Assembly (NCBI RefSeq): GCF_028288105.1
Contig: NZ_JAQBOI010000301.1
Coordinates: forward strand, 1-46,901
Length of the DNA: 46,901 nt
Direction of reading: 5' to 3'
DNA from: Mucilaginibacter sp.
Lineage (GTDB): Bacteria > Bacteroidota > Bacteroidia > Sphingobacteriales > Sphingobacteriaceae
The notes under the pieces are model-generated. The model was not told the DNA's origin and did not search any database. It saw only the letters and a list, made by a program, of their open reading frames with translations. Positions 1-7,768 of this stretch are shown one piece after another (positions within the stretch are counted from its first letter, which is position 1; every line of letters starts with the position of its first letter). The translations under genes and the position numbers were made by a program.

Positions 1-119
1 AACAAATAGCCGATGAACTGGGCTTTGAGGATGCGGCTTACTTTAACCGCTTCTTTAAACGTGTCACCGAGAGTACTCCAATAGCATTTCGACAGCAAAT
101 CCGTGAAATGTACAGTTAA
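1..119 (+). CDS. AraC-family transcriptional regulator, C-terminal fragment
   Basis: The window opens inside this gene, reading from base 3 to a TAA at 117-119. About 38 residues are visible. They match the last helix-turn-helix of AraC/XylS regulators: an IADELGFEDAAYFNRFFKR stretch followed by a TPIAFR motif, which is the family's typical DNA-recognition helix and end. The effector domain lies outside the window, so the ligand is unknown. The downstream dehydrogenase starts 51 bases later on the same strand and could be its target or operon partner; that is inference. Confidence 0.85.
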   Translation, partial: QIADELGFEDAAYFNRFFKRVTESTPIAFRQQIREMYS

Positions 120-170
120 TGCCCTGCTATGTGCAGTGGTATTGTATTTGCAGCGCTGTAGTTTTGCTTT

Positions 171-896
171 ATGGAAAAACAGACCGTATTAATAACCGGT
201 GCCAATAAAGGTATTGGCCTGGAAACCGCCCGCCAACTGGCACATGCAGGCTATCATATCTACTTAGGTTGCCGCGATAAGGAAAGGGGCGATAAAGCTG
301 TGTCGCTACTGCACAGCGAAGGTTTAAAAGATGTTGAGCTTGTACTAATAGATGTAACCAGCGAGCAATCTGTACAACAAGCTTATGATGAGCTGGCTAA
401 ACGTATCGATTATTTAGATGTGCTGATCAACAACGCAGGTATTCCCGGTGATTTCCCTCAGCCTGCCACTAACACACCTGATAAAACCTTTAAAGATGTT
501 TTTGAAGTGAACGTGTTTAGCGTAGCACGTGTAGTAAGGATATTTGTACCGCTGATGCAAAATGCACCAAACCCCAGGATAGTAAATGTAACATCAGACC
601 TTGGCTCGCTTACTTTACATAGCGACCCTACCTGGAGACACTACGACGTTAAAACCGCGGCTTATGGCCCTTCTAAAAGCGCTTTGAATAATTATACCAT
701 TGCTTTAGCTTACGAATTGAAAGATAAGTTTAAAGTAAATATGGTAAACCCGGGTTATACCAAAACCGAGTTTAATAATAACCAGGGCTATAAAACGGTA
801 GAAGAAGGCGCAGCACCCATTGTAGAAAACGCCATGATTGATAAAGATGGCCCAACAGGGAAGTACTTTAGTGATTATGGGATTACTCCCTGGTAA
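171..896 (+). CDS. SDR-family NAD(P)-dependent oxidoreductase
   Basis: This 241-residue protein is a classical short-chain dehydrogenase/reductase. The cofactor motif TGANKGIG lies at residues 9-16, the NNAG motif near 87-90, and the catalytic pair is Tyr165 and Lys169 in a YGPSK motif. The catalytic Ser is probably in the VNVTSDLGS segment. The close TGANKGIG form resembles carbonyl-reductase-like SDRs, which act on small carbonyl compounds in the cytoplasm. The substrate cannot be read from sequence. It follows an AraC regulator on the same strand, a common arrangement for inducible detoxifying reductases. Confidence 0.9.
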   Translation: MEKQTVLITGANKGIGLETARQLAHAGYHIYLGCRDKERGDKAVSLLHSEGLKDVELVLIDVTSEQSVQQAYDELAKRIDYLDVLINNAGIPGDFPQPATNTPDKTFKDVFEVNVFSVARVVRIFVPLMQNAPNPRIVNVTSDLGSLTLHSDPTWRHYDVKTAAYGPSKSALNNYTIALAYELKDKFKVNMVNPGYTKTEFNNNQGYKTVEEGAAPIVENAMIDKDGPTGKYFSDYGITPW

Positions 897-903
897 GGTA
901 GTT

Positions 904-976
904 TGTCATCCTGAGCTTGTCGAAGGATTTATACGCGAGGCAGACTCGCTAATGGTTCGACAAGCTCACCATGACA
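904..976. repeat. Dispersed palindromic repeat, copy 1 (TGTCATCCTGAGCTTGTCG type)
   Basis: The left arm TGTCATCCTGAGCTTGTCG begins at 904, and the right arm GGTTCGACAAGCTCACCATG begins at 954. The two arms are near inverse complements, with a short nested GCGAG/CTCGC hairpin (935-949) in the middle. It lies just downstream of the SDR gene, in front of the converging PPK2 gene. The same element occurs in the opposite orientation at 25036-25107. Confidence 0.7.
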
Positions 977-1008
977 TCCTTTAAATCTTCCGTGCTATGC
1001 GATAAAGA

Positions 1009-1887
1009 TTATTCCTCTTCCAAAATCCTTTTCGTTTCTTCCAACTTATCCATCTCTTCCTTCGGCAACACAGGGTATTCCAGCTTCATATCTTTTAAGG
1101 TTTGCACAATAATGGTTGAAATGGCTATCCGGGTAAACCATTTCTTATCTGCAGGTACAACATACCATGGGCTATTGTCAGTGCTGGTTTCTTTTATAGC
1201 TGTTTCATAAGCGTTCATGTAATCATTCCACAATGCCCTTTCTTTAATATCACCAGGGGCAAATTTCCAATTCTTTTCAGGGTCGGCAATACGTTTCAAA
1301 AAACGTTCTTTCTGCTCGTTTTTTGACAGGTTAAGGAAGAATTTGATAATAACCGTTCCATTTGCGCTCAAGTGTTTTTCAAAGTTGCGGATGCTCTCGT
1401 AACGCTGTTTCCAAAACTTTTTGCCAATGTCTTTCACTTCGGTAATGCCGGGGATATTCTCTTTTAAGATAAATTCAGGGTGTATCCTGGTAATCAGCAC
1501 ATTTTCGTAATGCGACCGGTTATGAATGCCAATGCGGCCGCGTTCGGGTAGTGCTTTGTAGTGCCGCCATAAAAAGTCGTGCTCGTAATCTTCAGATGTT
1601 GGCTGTTTAAAACTAAATACCTGGCAGCCTTGTGGGTTTAATCCCGACATGGTATGTGCTATGGCGCTGTCCTTACCCGCCGCATCCATCGCCTGAAAAA
1701 TGATCAGCAATGAGCGGCTATTGGCTGCATATAATTCCGTTTGTAGTTTGGCGGTTTCTTTAATAAGGTCGGCCAGTATCTCTTCAGCGTTTTCTTTTTG
1801 ATAACCAGCAGTCTCATAGGTATCAAATTTATCTAACGAGAAATTTTTGGTGTTGGTGATCTTAAAATGGTTGATAATATCTTTCAT
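1009..1887 (-). CDS. Polyphosphate kinase 2 family protein (PPK2)
   Basis: This 292-residue protein is a cytoplasmic PPK2-type kinase, which transfers phosphate between polyphosphate and nucleotides. The Walker A motif MDAAGKD is at residues 67-73 and the Walker B/lid-entry motif GRIGIHNRSHYE at 117-128, both diagnostic of the family. Length and single-domain layout fit the short one-domain PPK2 proteins that phosphorylate nucleoside mono- or diphosphates. Which nucleotide is used cannot be told. It stands alone on the minus strand, 337 bases downstream of gap; the repeat-filled spacer and the gap terminator suggest its own promoter. Confidence 0.92.
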   Translation of the reverse strand: MKDIINHFKITNTKNFSLDKFDTYETAGYQKENAEEILADLIKETAKLQTELYAANSRSLLIIFQAMDAAGKDSAIAHTMSGLNPQGCQVFSFKQPTSEDYEHDFLWRHYKALPERGRIGIHNRSHYENVLITRIHPEFILKENIPGITEVKDIGKKFWKQRYESIRNFEKHLSANGTVIIKFFLNLSKNEQKERFLKRIADPEKNWKFAPGDIKERALWNDYMNAYETAIKETSTDNSPWYVVPADKKWFTRIAISTIIVQTLKDMKLEYPVLPKEEMDKLEETKRILEEE

Positions 1888-1957
1888 AGGCAGTATAATA
1901 AGTGCGAAAGAGGGGAGAATGTTTTGGGGGATAGAAGGCTACTACTATAATATACCG

Positions 1958-2165
1958 TGTGGCGGTGTCCTCACTGCCACTTTTTGTTTTAAAACTCATC
2001 CATGTAATGCGTTAACCAATTAAATTTTTATCATCTAATTCATAAAATAGACGAATATAATAATTTTGACAAAAGTGTATCGCTTGGCATATTGGCGGTG
2101 GGGACACCGCCAATTGGGGAAGGTTGTTAAATTAGTGGTGAGGATACCGCCAATTGGGGGAAAGG
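1958..2165. repeat. Repeat-rich spacer with MITE-like inverted ends
   Basis: The spacer between the PPK2 gene and gap holds no gene. Its left end carries TGGCGGTGTCCTCAC (from 1961). The right end carries GTGAGGATACCGCCAA (from 2138), the inverse of the left end with one mismatch. A perfect 9-bp hairpin, ATTGGCGGT / ACCGCCAAT, lies at 2091-2114, and a direct repeat with a period of about 39 bases spans 2099-2165. This looks like a short non-coding mobile or palindromic element. Confidence 0.5.
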
Positions 2166-2170
2166 GGATT

Positions 2171-2205
2171 AAACAAAAAGCCCCGCGATAAATCGCAGGG
2201 CTTTA
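2171..2205 (-). terminator. Rho-independent terminator of gap
   Basis: An 11-bp stem (arms 2179-2189 and 2192-2202, one G.T wobble) is followed, in the minus-strand direction, by a T-rich run (TTTTTGTTT). It lies 20 bases past the gap stop codon and closes the pfkA-kinase-gap operon. Confidence 0.8.
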
Positions 2206-2224
2206 ATATTAGGGTTAGCTAAAC

Positions 2225-3226
<1,002 letters not shown>

Positions 3227-4075
3227 CTAATTTTTGTTTGAATAATACGTCAATAAATGGTTTATGGGTTCTTTTATAATATCTGCTATCTTAATTTCGG
3301 TACCCTGTGCAGCCTCATACAGGTATTCCTGAAAATTGGCTGCTACCGTGCCCGCAAAGTGTACTGATGCTTCCGGGTGCTGTTTATGCAGAGGTACCAG
3401 GTAAGTATCTATCAGTTTGCTAAAGCCGGTTGTGATAATGTTTTTAAGATAGGCGTCTTGTTTGTTCTCCAGGTAAAAATCGCTGAACGAGCTAAGAAAC
3501 AACGCCGGTTGTTTTTGACGATAAACCTTTTCCAGCAATGTTTTACGATCGGCATCATACCGCTGTATAAACTTTTTGCGAATGTTTGCCGGAAGCGTTT
3601 CGTTCATAAAGCCTTTTATGAGTTGCCTGCCCAGCCAATTGCCAGATCCCTCGTCTGCTAATATATAGCCCAAGCCGTAATTGTTTGGTTTTACCTTTTT
3701 TCCATCGTACCAGGCAGCATTTGATCCGCTTCCGCAAATGCTTACAATACCCGGCATGTTACGGCAACAAGCAATTGCGGCAGCATCAATATCATGCGCT
3801 ATGCTTATTTTAGCAAATTTAAAAAATGTGGCAAAAGCATTATATACAACCTGCTTAAGCTCGTCTGACGACGCACCGGCACCAAAAAAATAAATTCGTT
3901 TTATCCCTTCGGCGTGGTGGATAAGATTAATGTTTTTGTTGAACAGTTGTACGATGTATTTTTCATCGTTAAAATAGGGATTAATGGCATTGGTATTGAA
4001 CGAGGCAATCGTTCGTCCCTTATCGGCTAATCGCCAGCCGGCATTGTTAGATCCACTATAAACAACTGCAATCAT
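3227..4075 (-). CDS. BadF/BadG/BcrA/BcrD-type ATPase family protein, GlcNAc-kinase-like, degenerate P-loop
   Basis: This 282-residue protein belongs to the actin-fold BadF/BcrA superfamily, which includes N-acetylglucosamine kinases. Family marks are an ICGSGSNAAW phosphate loop in the middle and an ADEGSGNWLG motif further on. The N-terminal phosphate loop is unusual: VYSGSNNAGW at residues 5-14, where active relatives, including the paralogue at 6010-6870, have a DGGSTKT-like motif. The Asp and the Thr-Lys-Thr are lost, so catalysis may be weakened or gone. It starts directly after the pfkA stop codon and ends 6 bases before gap, so it is cotranscribed with glycolysis. It could be a sugar kinase with an altered site or a sugar sensor. 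Confidence 0.8.
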   Translation of the reverse strand: MIAVVYSGSNNAGWRLADKGRTIASFNTNAINPYFNDEKYIVQLFNKNINLIHHAEGIKRIYFFGAGASSDELKQVVYNAFATFFKFAKISIAHDIDAAAIACCRNMPGIVSICGSGSNAAWYDGKKVKPNNYGLGYILADEGSGNWLGRQLIKGFMNETLPANIRKKFIQRYDADRKTLLEKVYRQKQPALFLSSFSDFYLENKQDAYLKNIITTGFSKLIDTYLVPLHKQHPEASVHFAGTVAANFQEYLYEAAQGTEIKIADIIKEPINHLLTYYSNKN

Positions 4076-5062
4076 TTAAATTGATAATATATCTGCCATC
4101 TGCATCAGGTCTTCTTCAAGTTTAAACTGATGCTGGGTTAGCGCCTCTTCAAGGCTCGTTAATTTTATGTGATTAGCTTCAAGCCCAACCATCATTTGTG
4201 TGTCGCCATTTATCATGGCATTAACAGCGGCGTATCCTAAACGGCTGCCCAAAATCCTGTCAAATGCAGACGGGCTACCGCCACGTTGCAAGTGGCCTAA
4301 TATAGTAACTTTTATATCGTAAAACTTAACCTCTTTTCTAACAACCTCGGCAAGGTCATAAGCGCCACCGCTCTTATCCCCCTCGGCAACAATTACAATG
4401 CTCGATGATTTTTTATTGTATTGGCCCGCTTTAAGGTTTTCTATCAGGTTATCAATAGCGGTGTCACGTTCTGGTAGCAGAATAGCTTCGGCGCCGCAGG
4501 ATATACCCGCGCGCAGGGCAATAGCACCCGAATCGCGGCCCATCACCTCGATAAAGAATAAGCGGTCGTGCGCATCGGCAGTATCGCGTATTTTATCAAT
4601 GGCCTCAATCACAGTATTGGTAGCGGTATCAAATCCTAAAGTATAGGTAGAGCCATAAAGGTCATTATCAATAGTGCCGGGTACGCCTATTACAGCTATA
4701 TCCGGATATTTTCTTGAAAAACGTAACGCACCGGTAAAAGTACCATCACCACCAATAACCACAATACCATCAATGCCGGCAGCTTTAAGATTCTGGTAGG
4801 CCAGTTCCATTCCTTCCTCTGTACGGAAGGGCAGGCACCTGGCAGTTTTTAAAATGGTACCACCAAGATTTAAAATATTACTTACCGAGCGGGTGTTCAT
4901 CTCGTACATGTTATTGTCGATAAGCCCCTGGTAACCCTGGCGAACACCTGCAACCTGCAGGCCATTATAGATAGCGGTACGTACTACAGCTCTTATACAT
5001 GGGTTCATGCCGGGGGCATCACCACCTGAAGTAAGAACTGCTATTTTTGAAATTTTATGCAT
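4076..5062 (-). CDS. pfkA: ATP-dependent 6-phosphofructokinase
   Basis: This 328-residue enzyme phosphorylates fructose 6-phosphate, the committed step of glycolysis. It has TSGGDAPGMN at residues 11-20, GGDGTF at 104-109 and PGTIDND at 128-134 with the catalytic Asp132. The ATG at 5062 is preferred over one 42 bases upstream (5104): the extra 14 residues lie before the conserved start, and a likely -7 promoter element sits at 5102-5109. Length then equals that of standard PfkA. The gene leads the operon with the BadF-type kinase (no intergenic bases) and gap. Confidence 0.96.
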   Translation of the reverse strand: MHKISKIAVLTSGGDAPGMNPCIRAVVRTAIYNGLQVAGVRQGYQGLIDNNMYEMNTRSVSNILNLGGTILKTARCLPFRTEEGMELAYQNLKAAGIDGIVVIGGDGTFTGALRFSRKYPDIAVIGVPGTIDNDLYGSTYTLGFDTATNTVIEAIDKIRDTADAHDRLFFIEVMGRDSGAIALRAGISCGAEAILLPERDTAIDNLIENLKAGQYNKKSSSIVIVAEGDKSGGAYDLAEVVRKEVKFYDIKVTILGHLQRGGSPSAFDRILGSRLGYAAVNAMINGDTQMMVGLEANHIKLTSLEEALTQHQFKLEEDLMQMADILSI

Positions 5063-5101
5063 CTTTACACAAGTAAATTTGTAGCTGCGAATATACTGTG
5101 T

Positions 5102-5109
5102 CAAATTTA
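5102..5109 (-). promoter_or_regulatory. Putative -7 promoter element for the pfkA operon
   Basis: On the minus strand these bases read TAAATTTG, a perfect match to the Bacteroidota -7 consensus TAnnTTTG. A clear -33 TTTG is not visible about 20 bases upstream. Transcription would start near 5096, giving a leader of roughly 35 bases to the chosen pfkA start. Confidence 0.4.
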
Positions 5110-5192
5110 CACCATTAAATTTATTTATATTATTTTTACATTAAAAATTAAGGATATATATTTAGACACAATTAACCTAACAGATCAATCCC

Positions 5193-5888
5193 TTGGAAGT
5201 AAAGTTACCTACATTTAACTCAGTTTTTTCTATAGACTGTGTCATATTTGGTTTTGAGGCCGGAGAACTTAAAATATTACTTATAGAACGTAATGAGGAG
5301 CCTTTTAAGGATTGGCTTGCCTTACCGGGATATATTGTTGAACAGGATGAGAGCATTGATGATGCTGCCGAGCGTATTTTATATGAGCTTACCGGCCTGC
5401 GCGACCTGCACATGCAGCAGTTTCACACCTTTGGTGAAGTTGACCGACACCCGCAGGGGCGCGTAATAACCGTTGCTTACTATGCGTTGATACGCATTAA
5501 CGGCCAAAAGGAAGTGAAGCCGATAACGCAGTATGCTAAAAACGCGTTCTGGCATCCGGTAAATGATCTGCCTAAACTGGCATTTGATCACACCGAAATA
5601 TTTGAAACCGGCTTTAACAAGATCCGCCGCAGGCTAAACTATCAGCCTATAGCTTTTGAGTTACTACCAGAGAAGTTTACGCTTACACAATTACAATCGT
5701 TATACGAAGCGGTGCTGAACAAAAAGCTGGATAAACGTAACTTCCGCAAAAAAATGCTGAGTTATGGCTTTTTGAAAGAGCTGGACGAAAAGCAAAAAGG
5801 TGTATCATACCGTGCAGCCAAGCTTTACAAGTTTGATCGCCGCAAATACACCAAGATCTTCCAGAATGATCTGAATTTGGATAAGTAG
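5193..5888 (+). CDS. Nudix-fold transcriptional regulator with winged-helix domain (NrtR/AraR-like)
   Basis: This 231-residue protein has an N-terminal Nudix-like domain (about 8-140) and a C-terminal winged-helix region (about 150-225) rich in Lys and Arg. This is the layout of NrtR-type regulators, some of which sense sugars in Bacteroidetes. The Nudix box spans residues 46-69 but is degenerate: Arg61 is kept, while the catalytic glutamates expected at 62 and 66 are Ile and Leu. It is therefore probably a ligand sensor, not a hydrolase. The start is TTG at 5193: an in-frame stop lies at 5178-5180 and there is no earlier ATG. It diverges from pfkA across about 130 bases, so it may regulate pfkA-gap; this is inference. 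Confidence 0.85.
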   Translation: MEVKLPTFNSVFSIDCVIFGFEAGELKILLIERNEEPFKDWLALPGYIVEQDESIDDAAERILYELTGLRDLHMQQFHTFGEVDRHPQGRVITVAYYALIRINGQKEVKPITQYAKNAFWHPVNDLPKLAFDHTEIFETGFNKIRRRLNYQPIAFELLPEKFTLTQLQSLYEAVLNKKLDKRNFRKKMLSYGFLKELDEKQKGVSYRAAKLYKFDRRKYTKIFQNDLNLDK

Positions 5889-5889
5889 T

Positions 5890-6008
5890 TTGCAGTAGGC
5901 GGTTTGCAGTTGGCAGCCTGCTACTTAAAATATATAAACAAGAAAGCCGGTAAGTTACTTACCGGCTTTCTTTATGGTTTGCTAACTGCAAACTAACAAC
6001 TGCCAACT
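5890..6008. repeat. Inverted repeat flanking a shared terminator
   Basis: TTTGCAGTTGGCAG on the left (about 5903-5916) and its inverse complement in pieces on the right (CTGCAAACT, ACTGCCAAC, 5985-6008) surround the hairpin at 5941-5971. Such TTTGCAGTTGGCAG strings look like a dispersed intergenic repeat. Confidence 0.45.
5941..5971. terminator. Bidirectional terminator between convergent genes
   Basis: A perfect 14-bp stem, AGAAAGCCGGTAAG / CTTACCGGCTTTCT, with a 3-base loop. It lies between the ends of the Nudix regulator (plus) and the BadF-type kinase (minus) and can serve both. Confidence 0.8.
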
Positions 6009-6009
6009 A

Positions 6010-6870
6010 TTAAAGCTGGCTTGGCGCTAATTCTAAGTGGTATTTAACCAGGTTATCTATAGGCGAGCGGATGATGTTACCAACGGTCATGCCGTTTTCA
6101 GTACAAACCTCTTCCAATACGTTACGGAAGTTATAACCTACAGATCCTATACAGTTAAAAGTATATTTTTGATAATCGGGGTAGTGTGTAACCAGGTTGC
6201 GGAAAAAGTCTTCAAAAGAAGTACGCACCAGGTTGCGTGAATATTCAATGTTTACAATGTTATCATAAACAAACTTGCTGAAGCTTGCGCAAAAGCGGTT
6301 AGCTCTTGGCTGGGTATAAACAATTTCGTTTATATCATCAGGCGTAAGCTTAAAGGTTTCCCAAAAGTTTTTGCGTACAGCCTCTGGCATGTAGCCGCGT
6401 AAATAATCAACCAGTAATTTTTTACCAATATGGCAACCGCTACCTTCATCGCCCAGTATGTAAGCGCCCGAATCAATGTTGTTAATAACCTCGCGGCCAT
6501 TGTATAAACATGTATTGGTGCCGGTACCTAAAATGGCTGCAAAGCCTTCGTTGTTACCCAATAGGGCACGTGCTGCAGCAAGCAGATCGTGGCCAATATA
6601 AATTTTCGATTTTGTAAAAACTGCCTGCATGGCATCCTCAACAACCTTTCGCATTTCAGGAGTTGAACAGCCGGCGCCGTAATAATTAACTTCTGTAATG
6701 TTACCCTTCTCCAAATCGGTAGGCAGGCTTTCCTTTAACGATTGAATGATGTAATCAGTGCTTGAAAAATAAGGATTATAGCCTTCAGTGTTAAAATACA
6801 CCTTTTTACCATCTTCGGTAACTAAACACCAGTTTGTTTTGGTGGAGCCACCGTCAGCAATTATGATCAT
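6010..6870 (-). CDS. BadF/BadG/BcrA/BcrD-type kinase, N-acetylglucosamine-kinase-like
   Basis: This 286-residue actin-fold ATPase has an intact N-terminal phosphate loop (ADGGSTKTNW, residues 5-14), a second loop AAILGTGTNTCLY, and an LGDEGSGCHIG motif. These features fit bacterial N-acetylglucosamine or related amino-sugar kinases, probably feeding cell-wall sugar recycling. The exact sugar is not decided by sequence. It is a clear paralogue of the protein at 3227-4075, which lacks the phosphate-loop residues. It appears monocistronic, with a terminator at 5941-5971 and a 500-base AT-rich spacer upstream. Confidence 0.87.
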   Translation of the reverse strand: MIIIADGGSTKTNWCLVTEDGKKVYFNTEGYNPYFSSTDYIIQSLKESLPTDLEKGNITEVNYYGAGCSTPEMRKVVEDAMQAVFTKSKIYIGHDLLAAARALLGNNEGFAAILGTGTNTCLYNGREVINNIDSGAYILGDEGSGCHIGKKLLVDYLRGYMPEAVRKNFWETFKLTPDDINEIVYTQPRANRFCASFSKFVYDNIVNIEYSRNLVRTSFEDFFRNLVTHYPDYQKYTFNCIGSVGYNFRNVLEEVCTENGMTVGNIIRSPIDNLVKYHLELAPSQL

Positions 6871-7322
6871 AAAATAAGTTTTTAAAAAAAAATTGGGTTA
6901 AAAGTATGATTAACTTATTGTAAAAAAAACACTTCTTAGTTTTAAAAAGTAAAAAAGCAATATTTAGCAAGCCAAAACCACGTTTTTATATATAGATTTC
7001 AACTTTTTTACCCTAAAATAAAATTTAGCTAAAAAGTGTAATTAATAAGTTATTCAATAAAATAATATCTGTCTGTTGTACATATAAGGCACTATTTAAA
7101 TTGTTAGCGCCGGTTTATAATTAGATACAATTATATGTAATATTTTAACAAAAATTTATTGATGGTGTTTTTTGTAGCACTAAATATATTTACGGGCAAT
7201 AAAACCTGTTTAAAAACTGCAATTACAATCAATCATTGGCGACCGGCCGATAGCTTATCAGCTTTAATAATTAAGATCTTTTAAGGGTAAAAAAACGTAA
7301 TTTCAGTTTAATACGATAGCTG
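6871..7322. other. AT-rich spacer without a gene
   Basis: About 450 bases between the kinase gene and the tRNA promoter. It is very AT-rich with many A and T runs and no convincing reading frame on either strand. It presumably holds the promoter of the minus-strand kinase; I see no defined operator or RNA in it. Confidence 0.5.
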
Positions 7323-7353
7323 TTGCCTATTTCATCCAAAATTCGCATATTTG
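7323..7353 (+). promoter_or_regulatory. Putative promoter of tRNA-Arg
   Basis: TTG at 7323-7325 and CATATTTG at 7346-7353, separated by 20 bases, resemble the Bacteroidota -33 TTTG and -7 TAnnTTTG elements with one mismatch in each. The tRNA begins 21 bases past the -7 box, a fitting distance. Confidence 0.4.
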
Positions 7354-7373
7354 CACCGCGAAAAAATCGCGAT

Positions 7374-7447
7374 GGTCCCATAGCTCAGCTGGATAGAGCA
7401 ACTGATTTCTAATCAGTAGGTCTCAGGTTCGAATCCTGATGGGATCA
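7374..7447 (+). tRNA. tRNA-Arg (anticodon TCT)
   Basis: A 74-base cloverleaf folds completely. The acceptor stem is 7374-7380 with 7440-7446, with one G.U pair. The D stem is GCTC/GAGC. The anticodon stem is ACTGA/TCAGT with loop TTTCTAA, giving anticodon TCT at 7408-7410. The T stem is TCAGG/CCTGA with loop TTCGAAT. The discriminator base is A at 7447, and the CCA end is not encoded. It reads AGA/AGG arginine codons. Confidence 0.96.
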
Positions 7448-7453
7448 CCCAGG

Positions 7454-7490
7454 AAGCCCTTCTAAGCAATTAGAGGGGCTTTTTTTGTTT
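7454..7490 (+). terminator. Terminator of tRNA-Arg
   Basis: Stem arms 7455-7465 and 7470-7480 (AGCCCTTCTAA / TTAGAGGGGCT, one wobble) are followed by a run of seven T. It starts 8 bases after the tRNA. Confidence 0.85.
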
Positions 7491-7704
7491 TTGTTATTAG
7501 ATTTATTGTCGGTTTGATGAAAAGAGTTCCCATGTCCGCTATCCCAGCGTCCTACTTGAGCACATGTTTAAGTAATATGTTATATACTAAGAAAGTTATA
7601 ATTTTCGGGGTTATAACGCTAATTAGGCTTTTTAACCACATGTCTCGTTATCGATACCTTTGTAATTGCCTCAATTTCTATACCTATCTTACCTGATTAA
7701 TTAA

Positions 7705-7738
7705 GAAAAGAGGCTGCCCCATTGGAAACACCCTCTTT
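7705..7738 (-). terminator. Terminator of the phage-tail-like gene
   Basis: On the minus strand AAAGAGG pairs with CCTCTTT around an 18-20 base interior that itself partly pairs. It is followed by TTTTCTT, about 30 bases past the stop at 7769. Confidence 0.6.
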
Positions 7739-7768
7739 ATATGGCGGATAGTTTACATAAGTACTTAG

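Noticed and set aside
5062..5104. Upstream ATG for pfkA adding 14 residues
   Set aside because: The extension lies before the conserved start and overlaps a likely -7 promoter box, so the ATG at 5062 was used.
7514..7696. 60-residue plus-strand frame after the tRNA terminator
   Set aside because: No family resemblance and no promoter or ribosome site; probably chance.
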